Below, one piece after another: positions 7,136 through 15,765 of a stretch of DNA of 52,658 nucleotides. The translations under genes were made by a program, and so were the position numbers. The notes under the pieces were generated by a model. It ran no database searches. It was not told where the DNA came from and was given only the letters and a program-made list of their open reading frames with translations. The number at the start of each line of letters is the position of its first letter. Positions within the stretch are counted from its first letter, which is position 1. Origin of the DNA: CAYVTZ01 sp964454685 (GTDB lineage Bacteria > Bacillota > Clostridia > Christensenellales > Christensenellaceae); the NCBI GenBank assembly GCA_964454685.1, contig CAYVTZ010000019.1:1-52658 (forward strand), in the 5' to 3' direction.

Positions 7136-10100
7136 TCACGCCTGCTTCCAAACGCTCTGCATCCATTGTTTCGGCTTCAACCGATCCATGGCATGCGCGG
7201 GATCCAAATATCCCGATTCAAACTCCTCCTTGGGCTGCGGTCTGCCAAACAAAAATCCTTGAATCAAGTCCAGCTGCATTGGCTCCACCAGGAAATATTC
7301 ATCCCACGATTCCACACCTTCCAAGCACACCTTGATGTTGACGGAGTGGCAAAGCATCACCACAAACTGAATGAAGGTCGCGTCAAAATTGCTTTGCAAA
7401 ATATCTTTGACAAATGCCGAATCAATTTTAACCACATCCGTTGGCGCATTCTTGAGTATTTCCAGAGACGAATATCCCGTGCCAAAATCATCCATTTCAA
7501 TTTTAAATCCCATTTCGCGCATCACACGGAACGCCTCAATCAAAGATTTACTCCCGCCCGCAATGCAGCTCTCTGTGATTTCCAAATGCAGCGCCTTAGG
7601 GTCAATGCTGCCACGGTTCACCGCGCTGGTCAGATATGGCATAAATTTCTGATCCTGCAACTGGGCAAAGGAAAGATTCACACTGATGGTAAATTCCGGA
7701 CACCATTTGCGCCATTCGTGGCAGACCGTTGTCGCCTGCTCCATCACCCATCTTCCCACCTTGTGGATCAACCCCGTCTGCTCCAGAATGGGAATGAATT
7801 CCGCCGGCGATACCGCGCCGATCTCCGGGCAGTTCCAACGCAGCAACGCTTCCGCGCTCTTCACTTCAAATCCCTGCGGCTTCAACTGCGGTTGGAAGTA
7901 TAACGCAAAGTTCTCGAAGTTCGATTCAATGCTGTCATGCAGGCAAGCCATCAGCTTCAGCACGCGGTCATTGCCGCCCATCTTCTTCTCGTCGTAAAAG
8001 GTCAGCCGATTTTTGCCCTCGCCCTTGGAGTAATCGAGTGCATACGCCGCACGTTTCAGCAGGATGTCCAGCGTCACAGCTTCCGTATCGAGGCACACAC
8101 AACCGCCGGATATGGTGCAAAAATATTTATGTTCCCCCAACTGCCTGTGCTGGCGGAACGCCTTCAAAAGCGCCCGATAATATTCCTCTACCGATTCGCG
8201 TGTGGTCTCTGCAAAGAAAATGCCGAATTTATCCCCGTCCAGCCGATAAAGCTGCACTCTCTCCGGCAATACGGCCGCCAGCCGCTGGGCAGACTCGCGC
8301 AGCACATTGTCGCCAAATTCCCAGCCGTAAATATTGTTGATGTGGCGGAAATTATCCAAGCCCAAAATCAGCAGCGCACCCTTGGCAACGCTTCCCAGTT
8401 GCGCCCGCACATGCAGTTCAAATTCATATTTGTCCTGCAATCCGGTCAAATGGTCAATCTTGCTTTTCTTCGCGCCCAAATTGGTCAGCACGCCCGCAAA
8501 CATGGTCGGCACTCCGCTTTCGTTGCGCTCAATATGCCCCCGCGCACGCACCCACACCCAAATTCCATCCTTGTTGAGCACACGGTATTCCATGCTGTGC
8601 GTGTCCGTCGAACCCGCAAACACGCCGTTCATTTCCGCAAGAAAGTCCTCCCGATCGTCCTCATGCACCCGTTCTCCCCAAATCTGCACCGCATTCGCCA
8701 CAATCTGCCCGGGCAGGTCAAAGTCCTCCGCCATTTTACGCGGGAAATAAAACAACTGGGTAGACATATCGCACATGAAAATAAAGTCGTCCGTGCTCAT
8801 GGCAAGCGCATCGTACAGCGAGGTATCGTTCATAAATCCGCGTAATCCCTGCGCCTGCACTTCATCCCAGCTTCGATTCTGCGAAAAATCAAAGCCGTGA
8901 AACACGCCAAACGCCTTGCCTTCCCGCGTTTTAATCAGGTTTGCGTTGATCTTGGCCCACACGTCGTAGCGATCCAAATACATCTCCGAGCGATCCTCGG
9001 TAACGCCGCCCTCCTTCATGCGCGTGATTGGGCAGTCTGCACAAGGCTCTTTGCGCCCGCGGATCATTTCAAAGCAATAGGTTCCCGGCACCGCTTCCGG
9101 AATCACCTGACGGGTATTTTGGTTCACGTATTTAAGGACAAAGGTTTCCGGATCGATGATGTACGTGCAGGATCGGTATCCATCCACCAGGCATTGCAGC
9201 AACAGGGTAGACTCCATCAAATCATTGTTGGTCGCCCTCCCGCTCTGAAACACCTCCATCACCTGCGCCATGCTTTGCAGCGCGCGCCGATCCATCTCCA
9301 CCGCCTTGCCCGCCGCATCGCCGAATAAGTCAAATCCCACAAACCCTTGAATCGCCGCAGCATTTCGAAACGCAAACAGCATGCTGTATACTAATCCGTC
9401 CTCTCGTTTCCGCTCCGGCTCATACATGAATACATTGTCCGAGCCAAACAGGCGCTGCAACGCAGAAAAGTACGTCGCATCCAGGCTGCACTCCTGCTCC
9501 GAAAGCGGCGCAAAATCCGGCTGCACCCATTGAAAGCTGCATCGGCATCCGCCGTCCGGTGATTTTTCATATAAAAATGCCCTGCCAAATCCAAAGTGCT
9601 TGGCAACCATTTCCAGCACGCCAAACATCGCCGCATCCAGATTTTTAGATTCATATAAAATATGAAAGATGTATTCCATCATGTGGTCGGCAAACGATTT
9701 TTCCAAGCCCGTCTGATTCGGGTCTCTTTCCTGCTCCATCAAAATCGCAGGCTTGTGCATGCCGGCATGGTAAAAGCATACGCCGCCGGTTTCCCCTCCG
9801 TCGCTAAGCGCCAGCTTCGCTCGTTTCAGCAGCGTGGCAAAGCTGCTACCGTGCTTCGGAAACAGCGCAACGCCAACCGAAACGTCAAATGCACACTCCT
9901 CCAAAGACTCCACCCGATCGTGACAAAAAATTCGATAAATCTCCTGCGCACTGTTCTCCGCATCTTGCCGATCCACCAAATTAGGCAAATAAAAAAGGAA
10001 CTCATTGCTCTGCGTTCTGCCGATGATGTCCGCCTCATTGCGGCTGGTCTGTAATTGGTAGCCCAGCTCGGAGATCAGCGCATCCGCAAAATAGCTGCCC

Positions 10101-11140
10101 ATACTCTGCTTCACTTTGGGGAAATCCGGCAAAGAAACCAGCATCAACGCCGCCATGCCCTCATCCGGTTTCGCTTGTTCCAACGCCTTTTGAATCTGCA
10201 GCTCTACCGCAACCCTGTTGTACAGTCCCGTCAGCGGGTCGCGTTCGGTGCGCTCCTGCAATGGGGTCTCTTTCAGCTTGATGTCACCGATGTCATTGAC
10301 ATAAAAATAGAGCAACACGTGCTGCGTCAACGGGTCTTGATGCAGGTAAACACTGCCCTTCACCCAGGTCAGCATGCCGTTGCCCAGCAATCGCCGATAT
10401 TCCAGCTCAATCAGCTCTTTTCCCTCTGCCGCGTTGCGCAGCAGTGCTTCTGCATTCAAAATCTGCCGCACCTGCTCCCGCTCGTCCGGATACACGATGT
10501 TGCCGATCAGCAGCTCGATCGCTTCATCGTAATTCACCACATTTTTGTTTCCGGAAAGGCGATATAAAAAGTCAGTGCCAAACAGCATTTTGCGCGCGGT
10601 CAGATCCGCTTCATAATAGATCAAAGATTCCCGCATCAAAATTTTGCGGTGCAGCGCATCGTCTGCGCGGCGCAGCTCCGCTTCCCGTTGCGCCGTAATA
10701 TCGCGCAGAACACCGTTTGCGCGTGTCGGCTTGCCTGTTTTGTCAAAGCAATTACTTAATACAATTTGAATCCAGAGTAATTCCCCTTGGGCGGAGCGCG
10801 CCCGCACAATGCACTCCGCGCGCGATCGCCCCCTGTGAATGCGGTCAAACATTTCCCGAAATTCCCGCGCATATTCGGGGCGGATGATGCCGGTACGCAC
10901 CATGTAATCACGCGGATGGTCGATCCGCACCGGCAAGCCAAACACGCGCGAAATGCGCGAGGTCAGATGTATGATGGAGTCCTCTTCCAAATCATATTCC
11001 AACAGCAGCTCATTGCTGTGTTCCGCTGCAATGCGTGAGCCGTCAATACTGTATCGCAACAGTTGTTGATAGGCTCCTTCCATCTTTTTTCCCGCACGAA
11101 TGGTATATTGCACACCATTGTTTTGCTTCTCACCTTCCAT
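7136..11140 (-). CDS. PAS/GAF/GGDEF/EAL protein, probable c-di-GMP phosphodiesterase
   Basis: About 1334 residues from the Met at 11140 (MEGEKQNNG), chosen because GGGGGAT precedes it; upstream Met codons (11206, 11161) lack a ribosome binding site. Order read: PAS, PAS (to about 290), degenerate GGDEF (TQSNEF in place of the motif), GAF (about 490-640), Cys-containing PAS-like segment (CFEMI...CADCPITRM), PAS with VWVRARGHIE, second degenerate GGDEF (DGDKF), EAL. The EAL domain has EALLRW, NLSFAQL, LEITES, DDFGTGYSSL, VVKID, LEGVES and QGFLFGRP, the usual metal and catalytic set, so hydrolysis of c-di-GMP is likely while synthesis is not. No membrane segment, so a soluble multi-input sensor. 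Proximity to flagellin fits control of motility. Confidence 0.9.
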   Translation of the reverse strand: MEGEKQNNGVQYTIRAGKKMEGAYQQLLRYSIDGSRIAAEHSNELLLEYDLEEDSIIHLTSRISRVFGLPVRIDHPRDYMVRTGIIRPEYAREFREMFDRIHRGRSRAECIVRARSAQGELLWIQIVLSNCFDKTGKPTRANGVLRDITAQREAELRRADDALHRKILMRESLIYYEADLTARKMLFGTDFLYRLSGNKNVVNYDEAIELLIGNIVYPDEREQVRQILNAEALLRNAAEGKELIELEYRRLLGNGMLTWVKGSVYLHQDPLTQHVLLYFYVNDIGDIKLKETPLQERTERDPLTGLYNRVAVELQIQKALEQAKPDEGMAALMLVSLPDFPKVKQSMGSYFADALISELGYQLQTSRNEADIIGRTQSNEFLFYLPNLVDRQDAENSAQEIYRIFCHDRVESLEECAFDVSVGVALFPKHGSSFATLLKRAKLALSDGGETGGVCFYHAGMHKPAILMEQERDPNQTGLEKSFADHMMEYIFHILYESKNLDAAMFGVLEMVAKHFGFGRAFLYEKSPDGGCRCSFQWVQPDFAPLSEQECSLDATYFSALQRLFGSDNVFMYEPERKREDGLVYSMLFAFRNAAAIQGFVGFDLFGDAAGKAVEMDRRALQSMAQVMEVFQSGRATNNDLMESTLLLQCLVDGYRSCTYIIDPETFVLKYVNQNTRQVIPEAVPGTYCFEMIRGRKEPCADCPITRMKEGGVTEDRSEMYLDRYDVWAKINANLIKTREGKAFGVFHGFDFSQNRSWDEVQAQGLRGFMNDTSLYDALAMSTDDFIFMCDMSTQLFYFPRKMAEDFDLPGQIVANAVQIWGERVHEDDREDFLAEMNGVFAGSTDTHSMEYRVLNKDGIWVWVRARGHIERNESGVPTMFAGVLTNLGAKKSKIDHLTGLQDKYEFELHVRAQLGSVAKGALLILGLDNFRHINNIYGWEFGDNVLRESAQRLAAVLPERVQLYRLDGDKFGIFFAETTRESVEEYYRALLKAFRQHRQLGEHKYFCTISGGCVCLDTEAVTLDILLKRAAYALDYSKGEGKNRLTFYDEKKMGGNDRVLKLMACLHDSIESNFENFALYFQPQLKPQGFEVKSAEALLRWNCPEIGAVSPAEFIPILEQTGLIHKVGRWVMEQATTVCHEWRKWCPEFTISVNLSFAQLQDQKFMPYLTSAVNRGSIDPKALHLEITESCIAGGSKSLIEAFRVMREMGFKIEMDDFGTGYSSLEILKNAPTDVVKIDSAFVKDILQSNFDATFIQFVVMLCHSVNIKVCLEGVESWDEYFLVEPMQLDLIQGFLFGRPQPKEEFESGYLDPAHAMDRLKPKQWMQSVWKQA

Positions 11141-11226
11141 AGCTTTATCCCCCGGATGCATGTAATCGTTGAATCGGCATTTGTTGATTCGTGTTTTAGC
11201 AAACAATACTCGAAATTTATAGTAAT

Positions 11227-11255
11227 ATTTTAGTCTTGAAATCCGCCGAATTCAA
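11227..11255 (-). promoter_or_regulatory. sigma-A-type promoter of c-di-GMP gene
   Basis: Minus strand TTGAAT (11255-11250), 17-nt spacer, TAAAAT (11232-11227). Expected start near 11220, about 80 nt before the chosen ATG. The remaining gap up to 11538 holds no gene I can support. Confidence 0.6.
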
Positions 11256-11538
11256 TAGGAAAATCCACGATTCTGCTTTTTTTCTAAGCTTTGCTACAGG
11301 AATGGTATGCTTTTCTCTGATGCAGCGCGTCCAAAACACGCTTTTTTGGCATACCCCTGCTGTTTCCCTGTGTTTCTGCGCGCCGTGAAAGCCATTGCCC
11401 CAACGTCATTTTACCTGCTTTCATCCATTGTCTTTGTGTGTTTTCACTCCGTACTTTACCACAGTCAGCTTGCTGTCTGTTTTTCCTCCATGCGCCCCGC
11501 TTCAAACGATGCAGGCTCACTTTCCTGCCTCCTCGCAC

Positions 11539-11566
11539 TTGACATCTTCTCATTTTACGCTAGAAT
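11539..11566 (+). promoter_or_regulatory. promoter of marR-MATE operon
   Basis: TTGACA (11539-11544), 16-nt spacer, TAGAAT (11561-11566). The adjacent palindrome at 11567-11582 covers the expected start point. Confidence 0.65.
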
Positions 11567-11582
11567 AGTTTATATATAAACT
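11567..11582. promoter_or_regulatory. 16-bp palindrome, probable MarR operator
   Basis: AGTTTATATATAAACT is a perfect palindrome directly after the -10 box and 38 nt before the MarR start. Position and size fit autorepression by the MarR protein encoded next; binding is inferred. Confidence 0.55.
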
Positions 11583-11620
11583 GTTTATTTTGAAACGATT
11601 TATTCAGGAAGGATCTTCCC

Positions 11621-12070
11621 ATGAAAAACGCAACCCTTCTTTGGAGCGTCCGCTATTATTTGCGCCTGTACGAGCGACTAAGCGCCGTCGTTTGCGAGCA
11701 GCACCAAATTACGCAAACCGAGCTGGATATCCTCGCTTTCCTGCATCATCATCCCGGTCAGGATACCGCGCGGGATATCGTCAATCTGCGCATGTTGCCC
11801 AAGGCAAATGTTTCCGTCGCCGTCGAGTCTATGATTCAAAAAGGCTTGCTGCATCGGCAGCCGGATCAGTCTGATCGCCGACGCATACACCTGTTGCTCT
11901 CCACACGCGCACACACAATCTTGCCGGATATTCTAAATTCCCGCAACGAGATCGAGCGCGTCATGCTGCAAGGCTTCACGCCGGAGGAATGCGCACAGTA
12001 CGAAACCATGAATCAGCGCGCCGCGCAAAATATGAAGGAGTATATGGACAATCATGCAGGCAAACAGTGA
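11621..12070 (+). CDS. MarR family transcriptional regulator
   Basis: 149 residues with a winged-helix core: QITQTELDILAFLHHHPGQD, recognition region LPKANVSVAVESMIQKGLL, wing RQPDQSDRRRIHLLLS. Dimeric repressors of this family respond to phenolic or drug-like ligands. AGGAAGGA precedes the ATG. It overlaps the MATE exporter gene by 17 bp, so it most likely controls its own operon through the palindrome at 11567-11582. Confidence 0.9.
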   Translation: MKNATLLWSVRYYLRLYERLSAVVCEQHQITQTELDILAFLHHHPGQDTARDIVNLRMLPKANVSVAVESMIQKGLLHRQPDQSDRRRIHLLLSTRAHTILPDILNSRNEIERVMLQGFTPEECAQYETMNQRAAQNMKEYMDNHAGKQ

Positions 12071-13430
12071 TTTCTTAGGCACGCAGCCCGTCGGCAAACT
12101 GATGTTTCGGCTGGCTCTGCCCGCAGTAGCGGCGCAGCTCATCAATATGCTGTATAATATTGTGGATCGCATTTACATCGGTCACATGCCGCAAAACGGC
12201 GCTCTCGCGTTGACGGGTATGGGCGTTTGCCTGCCTATTATCATGGTGGTTTCGGCGTTTGCCGCACTCGTCAGTATGGGTGGCGCGCCACACGCCTCCA
12301 TCGCGCTGGGGGAAGGAAAAAAAGATGCCGCACAGCGCATCTTAGGGCATTGCTTCACGTTGCAGCTCGTCATCTCCGCAATTTTAACGGTCGTGCTGCT
12401 CATTTGGAATGAAAATCTTCTGCTCGCGTTCGGTGCCAGCAAAAATACCATCGGCTATGCCACCGATTATATGAATCTCTATGCCGTCGGCACATTGTTT
12501 GTGCAGCTTTCTTTGGGTATGAACGCCTTCATTACGGCACAAGGCTTTGCCAAAACAGGCATGCTGACCGTGCTCATCGGCGCCATTTGCAATATTGCGC
12601 TAGACCCTCTTTTCATCTTTGTGTTCGATTTGGGCGTGCAGGGCGCTGCGCTGGCAACCATCATTTCCCAGGCCATATCCGCGCTTTGGGTCGTCCTCTT
12701 TTTGGCCGGCAAACGGACCGGACTGCGCCTCACCAAAAAAGACATGGGGTTACGCGCCGGCGTATTGCTCCCCTGCGTCACGCTGGGTCTCGCTCCCTTC
12801 ATCATGCAGGCAAGCGAAAGCGTGATTGCAGTCTGCTTCAATGCCTCTTTGCTGCGTTATGGCGGGGATATCGCCGTAGGCGCAATGACCATCTTGTTGA
12901 GCGTGATGCAGTTTGGTCTGCTGCCTCTCCAAGGCTTCGGGCAGGGCGCGCAGCCCATTTCCAGCTACAACTTCGGCGCGCGCAACACGGCTCGCGTCAA
13001 GCAAACGTTTTACCTGCTGCTGCGGGCGTGCCTCATTTTTTCCGGCATCATCTGGGCATTTCTCATGCTGGTTCCCCAAACCTTTGCGGGTATCTTCACC
13101 TCGGACCCCGCTCTGCTCTCTTACACCGCATGGGCGGTGCGCATCTATTGTGCCGTCATGTTCGTCATGGGCGCACAAATGGCATGTCAATATACCTTTA
13201 TTTCGCTGGGGAATGCCAAGGCATCCATCCTTGTCGCCATCATGCGCAAGTTTATCTTGCTGATTCCTCTCATTTTCCTGCTGCCCCGGTTCCTGGAGCA
13301 TAAAACCATGGCGGTCTACCTCGCAGAGCCGGTTGCCGATGTCCTGGCCGTCACCTTTACCGTGCTTTTGTTTGCCGCACAGTTTAAAAAAGCGCTTAAA
13401 TCTATCGATCAGCCGCTTGCCATACCATGA
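12054..13430 (+). CDS. MATE family multidrug efflux transporter
   Basis: 458 residues with about twelve hydrophobic segments, typical length. MATE features: GTQPVGKLMFRLALPAVAAQ at the N-terminus, NMLYNIVDRIYIGH, a mid-protein NIALDPLFIFVFDLGVQGAA, and the second-half GQGAQPISSYNFGARN. It exports cationic or drug-like compounds in exchange for Na+ or H+ in the cytoplasmic membrane. Translationally coupled to the upstream MarR regulator by overlap. The substrate is unknown. Confidence 0.92.
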   Translation: MQANSDFLGTQPVGKLMFRLALPAVAAQLINMLYNIVDRIYIGHMPQNGALALTGMGVCLPIIMVVSAFAALVSMGGAPHASIALGEGKKDAAQRILGHCFTLQLVISAILTVVLLIWNENLLLAFGASKNTIGYATDYMNLYAVGTLFVQLSLGMNAFITAQGFAKTGMLTVLIGAICNIALDPLFIFVFDLGVQGAALATIISQAISALWVVLFLAGKRTGLRLTKKDMGLRAGVLLPCVTLGLAPFIMQASESVIAVCFNASLLRYGGDIAVGAMTILLSVMQFGLLPLQGFGQGAQPISSYNFGARNTARVKQTFYLLLRACLIFSGIIWAFLMLVPQTFAGIFTSDPALLSYTAWAVRIYCAVMFVMGAQMACQYTFISLGNAKASILVAIMRKFILLIPLIFLLPRFLEHKTMAVYLAEPVADVLAVTFTVLLFAAQFKKALKSIDQPLAIP

Positions 13431-13434
13431 TGCG

Positions 13435-14082
13435 CTAGACTAATTCAAACTCATTTTTGTGAAAGCGTATCAATCCCTCGTCGCGCATCCGTCCCAGCTC
13501 CGCGGATAGCGCGCTGCGATCCACGCATAAATATTGTGCCATCTCCTCACGGTTGTACGGCACTGCAAACGCCCGCTTGCCGCCGCGTATCACGTCAAAA
13601 AAGCTGAATATCTTCTCTCGCGTCGTTCGCTTGGAAAGCACCTCGATCTTTTGATTGAGCATCAGTGTTTTTCTGGCAATCAGCATCAGCATGTTCTCAA
13701 TCAGTCTGTTGTGAAATACGCAGCTGGACGCGCAAGTGTAGATGATCTTGCGATAATCAATGAACAAAATCTCGCTTTTCTGCGTCGCCACTACCGTCAC
13801 CGGGCTGTGCTCCACCCCCGCACAGGCAAACACCTCGCCAAACAGCTCGGAAGGCCCCAGCTCCGTGATGATCGCGCTGTTGCCCTCTTCATCCTCTTTG
13901 ATGATCTTCACACCGCCGCTGACCACAATGCCAACATAAAGCGCCGCATCCCCTGCCAGTAAAATCACAGCATCCCGCGCAAACAGTCTGGTCTGCGCAC
14001 CCAGGCAGTCAAACATCGGTTCCAGTTCCTCAATGCCGCGGAACAACGGATTGTGCCGCACCGCCTCGCATATTTTTTGCAT
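13435..14082 (-). CDS. Crp/Fnr family transcriptional regulator
   Basis: 215 residues from the Met at 14082 (MQKICEAVRHNPLFRGIE), preceded by AAAGGGG; the longer frame to 14130 adds a leader without support. A cyclic-nucleotide-binding-fold sensor domain (GDAALYVGIVVSGGVKIIKED, GPSELFGEVFACAG) is followed by a long dimerisation helix and a Crp-type HTH (YNREEMAQYLCVDRSALSAELGRM). Cysteines are few and not in the Fnr Fe-S arrangement. Divergent from a ferredoxin-like gene, as for HcpR-type regulators of nitrosative or redox stress in Clostridia. The palindrome at 14096-14111 is its probable site. Confidence 0.87.
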   Translation of the reverse strand: MQKICEAVRHNPLFRGIEELEPMFDCLGAQTRLFARDAVILLAGDAALYVGIVVSGGVKIIKEDEEGNSAIITELGPSELFGEVFACAGVEHSPVTVVATQKSEILFIDYRKIIYTCASSCVFHNRLIENMLMLIARKTLMLNQKIEVLSKRTTREKIFSFFDVIRGGKRAFAVPYNREEMAQYLCVDRSALSAELGRMRDEGLIRFHKNEFELV

Positions 14083-14095
14083 GCTTCGCCCCTTT

Positions 14096-14111
14096 CGTTG
14101 TAAAAACAACG
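14096..14111. promoter_or_regulatory. Fnr/HcpR-type operator in divergent region
   Basis: CGTTGTAAAAACAACG is a perfect 16-bp palindrome of the TTGT...ACAA kind bound by Crp/Fnr proteins. For the ferredoxin-like gene the -10 is TATACT (14133-14138) and the -35 region is poor (CGTGCT). With a start near 14145 the palindrome is centred at about -41.5, the classic class II activator position. It also lies 14 nt from the regulator's own ATG. Confidence 0.6.
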
Positions 14112-14167
14112 TGCTTTTTCTTTTGATCATACTATACTAAACATAAGAAAACAAGGAGGACATCATC

Positions 14168-14857
14168 ATGATCCGTAAAATAATTCAGATAGACGAAGAT
14201 AAATGCAACGGCTGCGGTCTGTGCGTCACCGCCTGCCACGAAGGTGCCATCGGGCTGGAACATGGCAAGGCAAAGCTGCTGCGCGATGATTATTGCGATG
14301 GGCTGGGCGACTGTCTGCCCGTCTGCCCCACAGATGCCATTCAATTCACAGAGCGCGAAGCCGCCGCTTATGACGAGGCTGCGGTTCAAGCAAATAAGCA
14401 GCCTCAAACGCTGCCCTGCGGCTGCCCCGGTACGCAGTCCAAAACGCTCCGGCAAGCGCACGTTCCTGCAGCGCCATCGGCTGCCTCCGCGCAAACGCAG
14501 CTCAATCAGTGGCCGGTGCAGATCAAACTGGTTCCCATCAATGCGCCATATTTCAAGAATGCGCATCTGCTCATCGCGGCGGATTGCAGTGCGTATGCCT
14601 ACGGCAATTTTCATGAGGACTACATGAAAAATAAAGTCACGCTCATCGGCTGTCCCAAGCTGGATGAAGGGGATTACGCGCAAAAATTGACGGAGATCCT
14701 CAAGCAGAACGAAATCAAATCCGTCACCGTTACGCGCATGGAGGTTCCCTGCTGCGGTGGAATCGAACACGTAGTCAAGACAGCACTGCAAAATTGTGGT
14801 AAAATGATTCCGTGGCAGGTTGCCACCATTTCAACAGATGGGAGAATCTTGGATTGA
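14168..14857 (+). CDS. 4Fe-4S dicluster ferredoxin-domain protein
   Basis: 229 residues. The N-terminal ferredoxin domain has two cluster motifs: CNGCGLCVTACHEGA and CDGLGDCLPVCPTDA, the second with a spacing slightly different from the standard. A Cys-containing linker (PCGCPG) and a C-terminal domain of about 110 residues with HLLIAADCSAYAYGNFH, LIGCPKLD and VPCCGG follow. It is the type found next to HcpR-like regulators and hybrid-cluster proteins in anaerobes; a redox or electron-transfer role is likely, exact reaction unknown. AAGGAGG precedes the start. Promoter probably activated by the divergent Crp/Fnr regulator. Confidence 0.85.
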   Translation: MIRKIIQIDEDKCNGCGLCVTACHEGAIGLEHGKAKLLRDDYCDGLGDCLPVCPTDAIQFTEREAAAYDEAAVQANKQPQTLPCGCPGTQSKTLRQAHVPAAPSAASAQTQLNQWPVQIKLVPINAPYFKNAHLLIAADCSAYAYGNFHEDYMKNKVTLIGCPKLDEGDYAQKLTEILKQNEIKSVTVTRMEVPCCGGIEHVVKTALQNCGKMIPWQVATISTDGRILD

Positions 14858-15306
14858 GAAGAAAAGAACGGGAAAAGGACGAGGCATTTGCATACGACGT
14901 ACTGCGTGATTGTGAATACGCAACGCTTGCAACCGTCAATCCGGACGGCACACCCTATTGCATCACACTGTCACCGGTGCTCATGGACGGCGCAATCTAT
15001 TTTCATTGCGCGCCCACCGGACATAAGCTGGATAATATCGCGCAAAACCCTGCCGTATGTTTGAGCGCGGCATGCGATACCCGGTTGCTGCCTCAAGAAT
15101 TTTCCACCCAATACCGCAGCGCCGTAGTATTTGGCCGCTGTGATGTCGTAACGGAAGAAGCGGAGCAGATCGCTGCATTGCGCGCCATCTGCGAAAAATA
15201 TGCCGCCGACAATCTTGCTCAGGTAGATGCTGTCATTGCGCGCTCTTTGCACCGCACCTGCGTGTGTAAAATCACCATCAAATATTTGACCGGAAAAGGC
15301 AAATAA
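14854..15306 (+). CDS. pyridoxamine 5'-phosphate oxidase-fold (NimA-like) flavoprotein
   Basis: About 150 residues. I place the start at the TTG at 14854, overlapping the preceding stop by 4 nt (TTGA), because family members begin with an MRRKER-like stretch; a GTG at 14812 would add an unrelated extension. Split-barrel flavin-binding features: CEYATLATVNPDGTPYCI, GAIYFHCAPTGHKLDNIAQN, and a conserved histidine in LHRTCVCKI. Related proteins reduce nitroimidazoles or protect against oxidants using FMN or heme. Cotranscribed and translationally coupled with the ferredoxin-like gene, which could donate electrons. Confidence 0.8.
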   Translation: MRRKEREKDEAFAYDVLRDCEYATLATVNPDGTPYCITLSPVLMDGAIYFHCAPTGHKLDNIAQNPAVCLSAACDTRLLPQEFSTQYRSAVVFGRCDVVTEEAEQIAALRAICEKYAADNLAQVDAVIARSLHRTCVCKITIKYLTGKGK

Positions 15307-15765
15307 AAAAATGCCTTCCCGTTCTCACTGCTCTTGCACCCGCGATGCCCGCAGTCGCGGGTGTGTTGCGTTCGCTCAAGTGTCGTCGCCGCAAACTCCA
15401 CACGTTTGTCTCCACAATGGCGCTCATTCCCCGCGCTTCGTCGTGTTCGTGCTATGTTTGCGATCATCGCAAACATTTCTGGTTCCTTCGGCGTTCAAAA
15501 CTTGTTTGATATTTGTTCATCAGATTTTCACTTTATTTCTTTATATTAATTATATAACATGAATAACATAATTTTTTAAAAATTCGTTATTCGAGCAAGC
15601 ATAGCTCGCTCAGAAGGCATTACGCAATGCGCCTGATTGGATGGGATTTATCAAGACCCTTGCACCTGAACAGCTAAAAAATATGGATAAGTCAAACTGC
15701 GAACCTGTTTTTAATTGTTCCCTGCGCATGATATACAGTATTCCAATATAGAAAGCGGTGAATCT
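15307..15765. other. gene-less region with several inverted repeats
   Basis: No supported gene. It contains a 9-bp stem at 15337-15363 (CACCCGCGA/TCGCGGGTG) that may end the upstream operon, a near-perfect palindrome at 15454-15476 (ATGTTTGCGAT, one base, ATCGCAAACAT), an AT-rich stretch 15520-15590 with GAATAAC/GTTATTC closing at 15559-15590, and small hairpins near 15597-15630. A promoter for the protease gene is likely here but I cannot fix its boxes. Confidence 0.45.

Noticed and set aside
7937..8845. 302-codon plus-strand frame within the c-di-GMP gene
   Set aside because: Antisense shadow; the GGDEF/EAL motifs on the minus strand are decisive.
11284..11553. 89-codon minus-strand frame upstream of marR
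   Set aside because: Lies in a spacer, highly Arg/Lys/Gln-rich, no ribosome binding site, no recognisable domain; overlaps the marR promoter.
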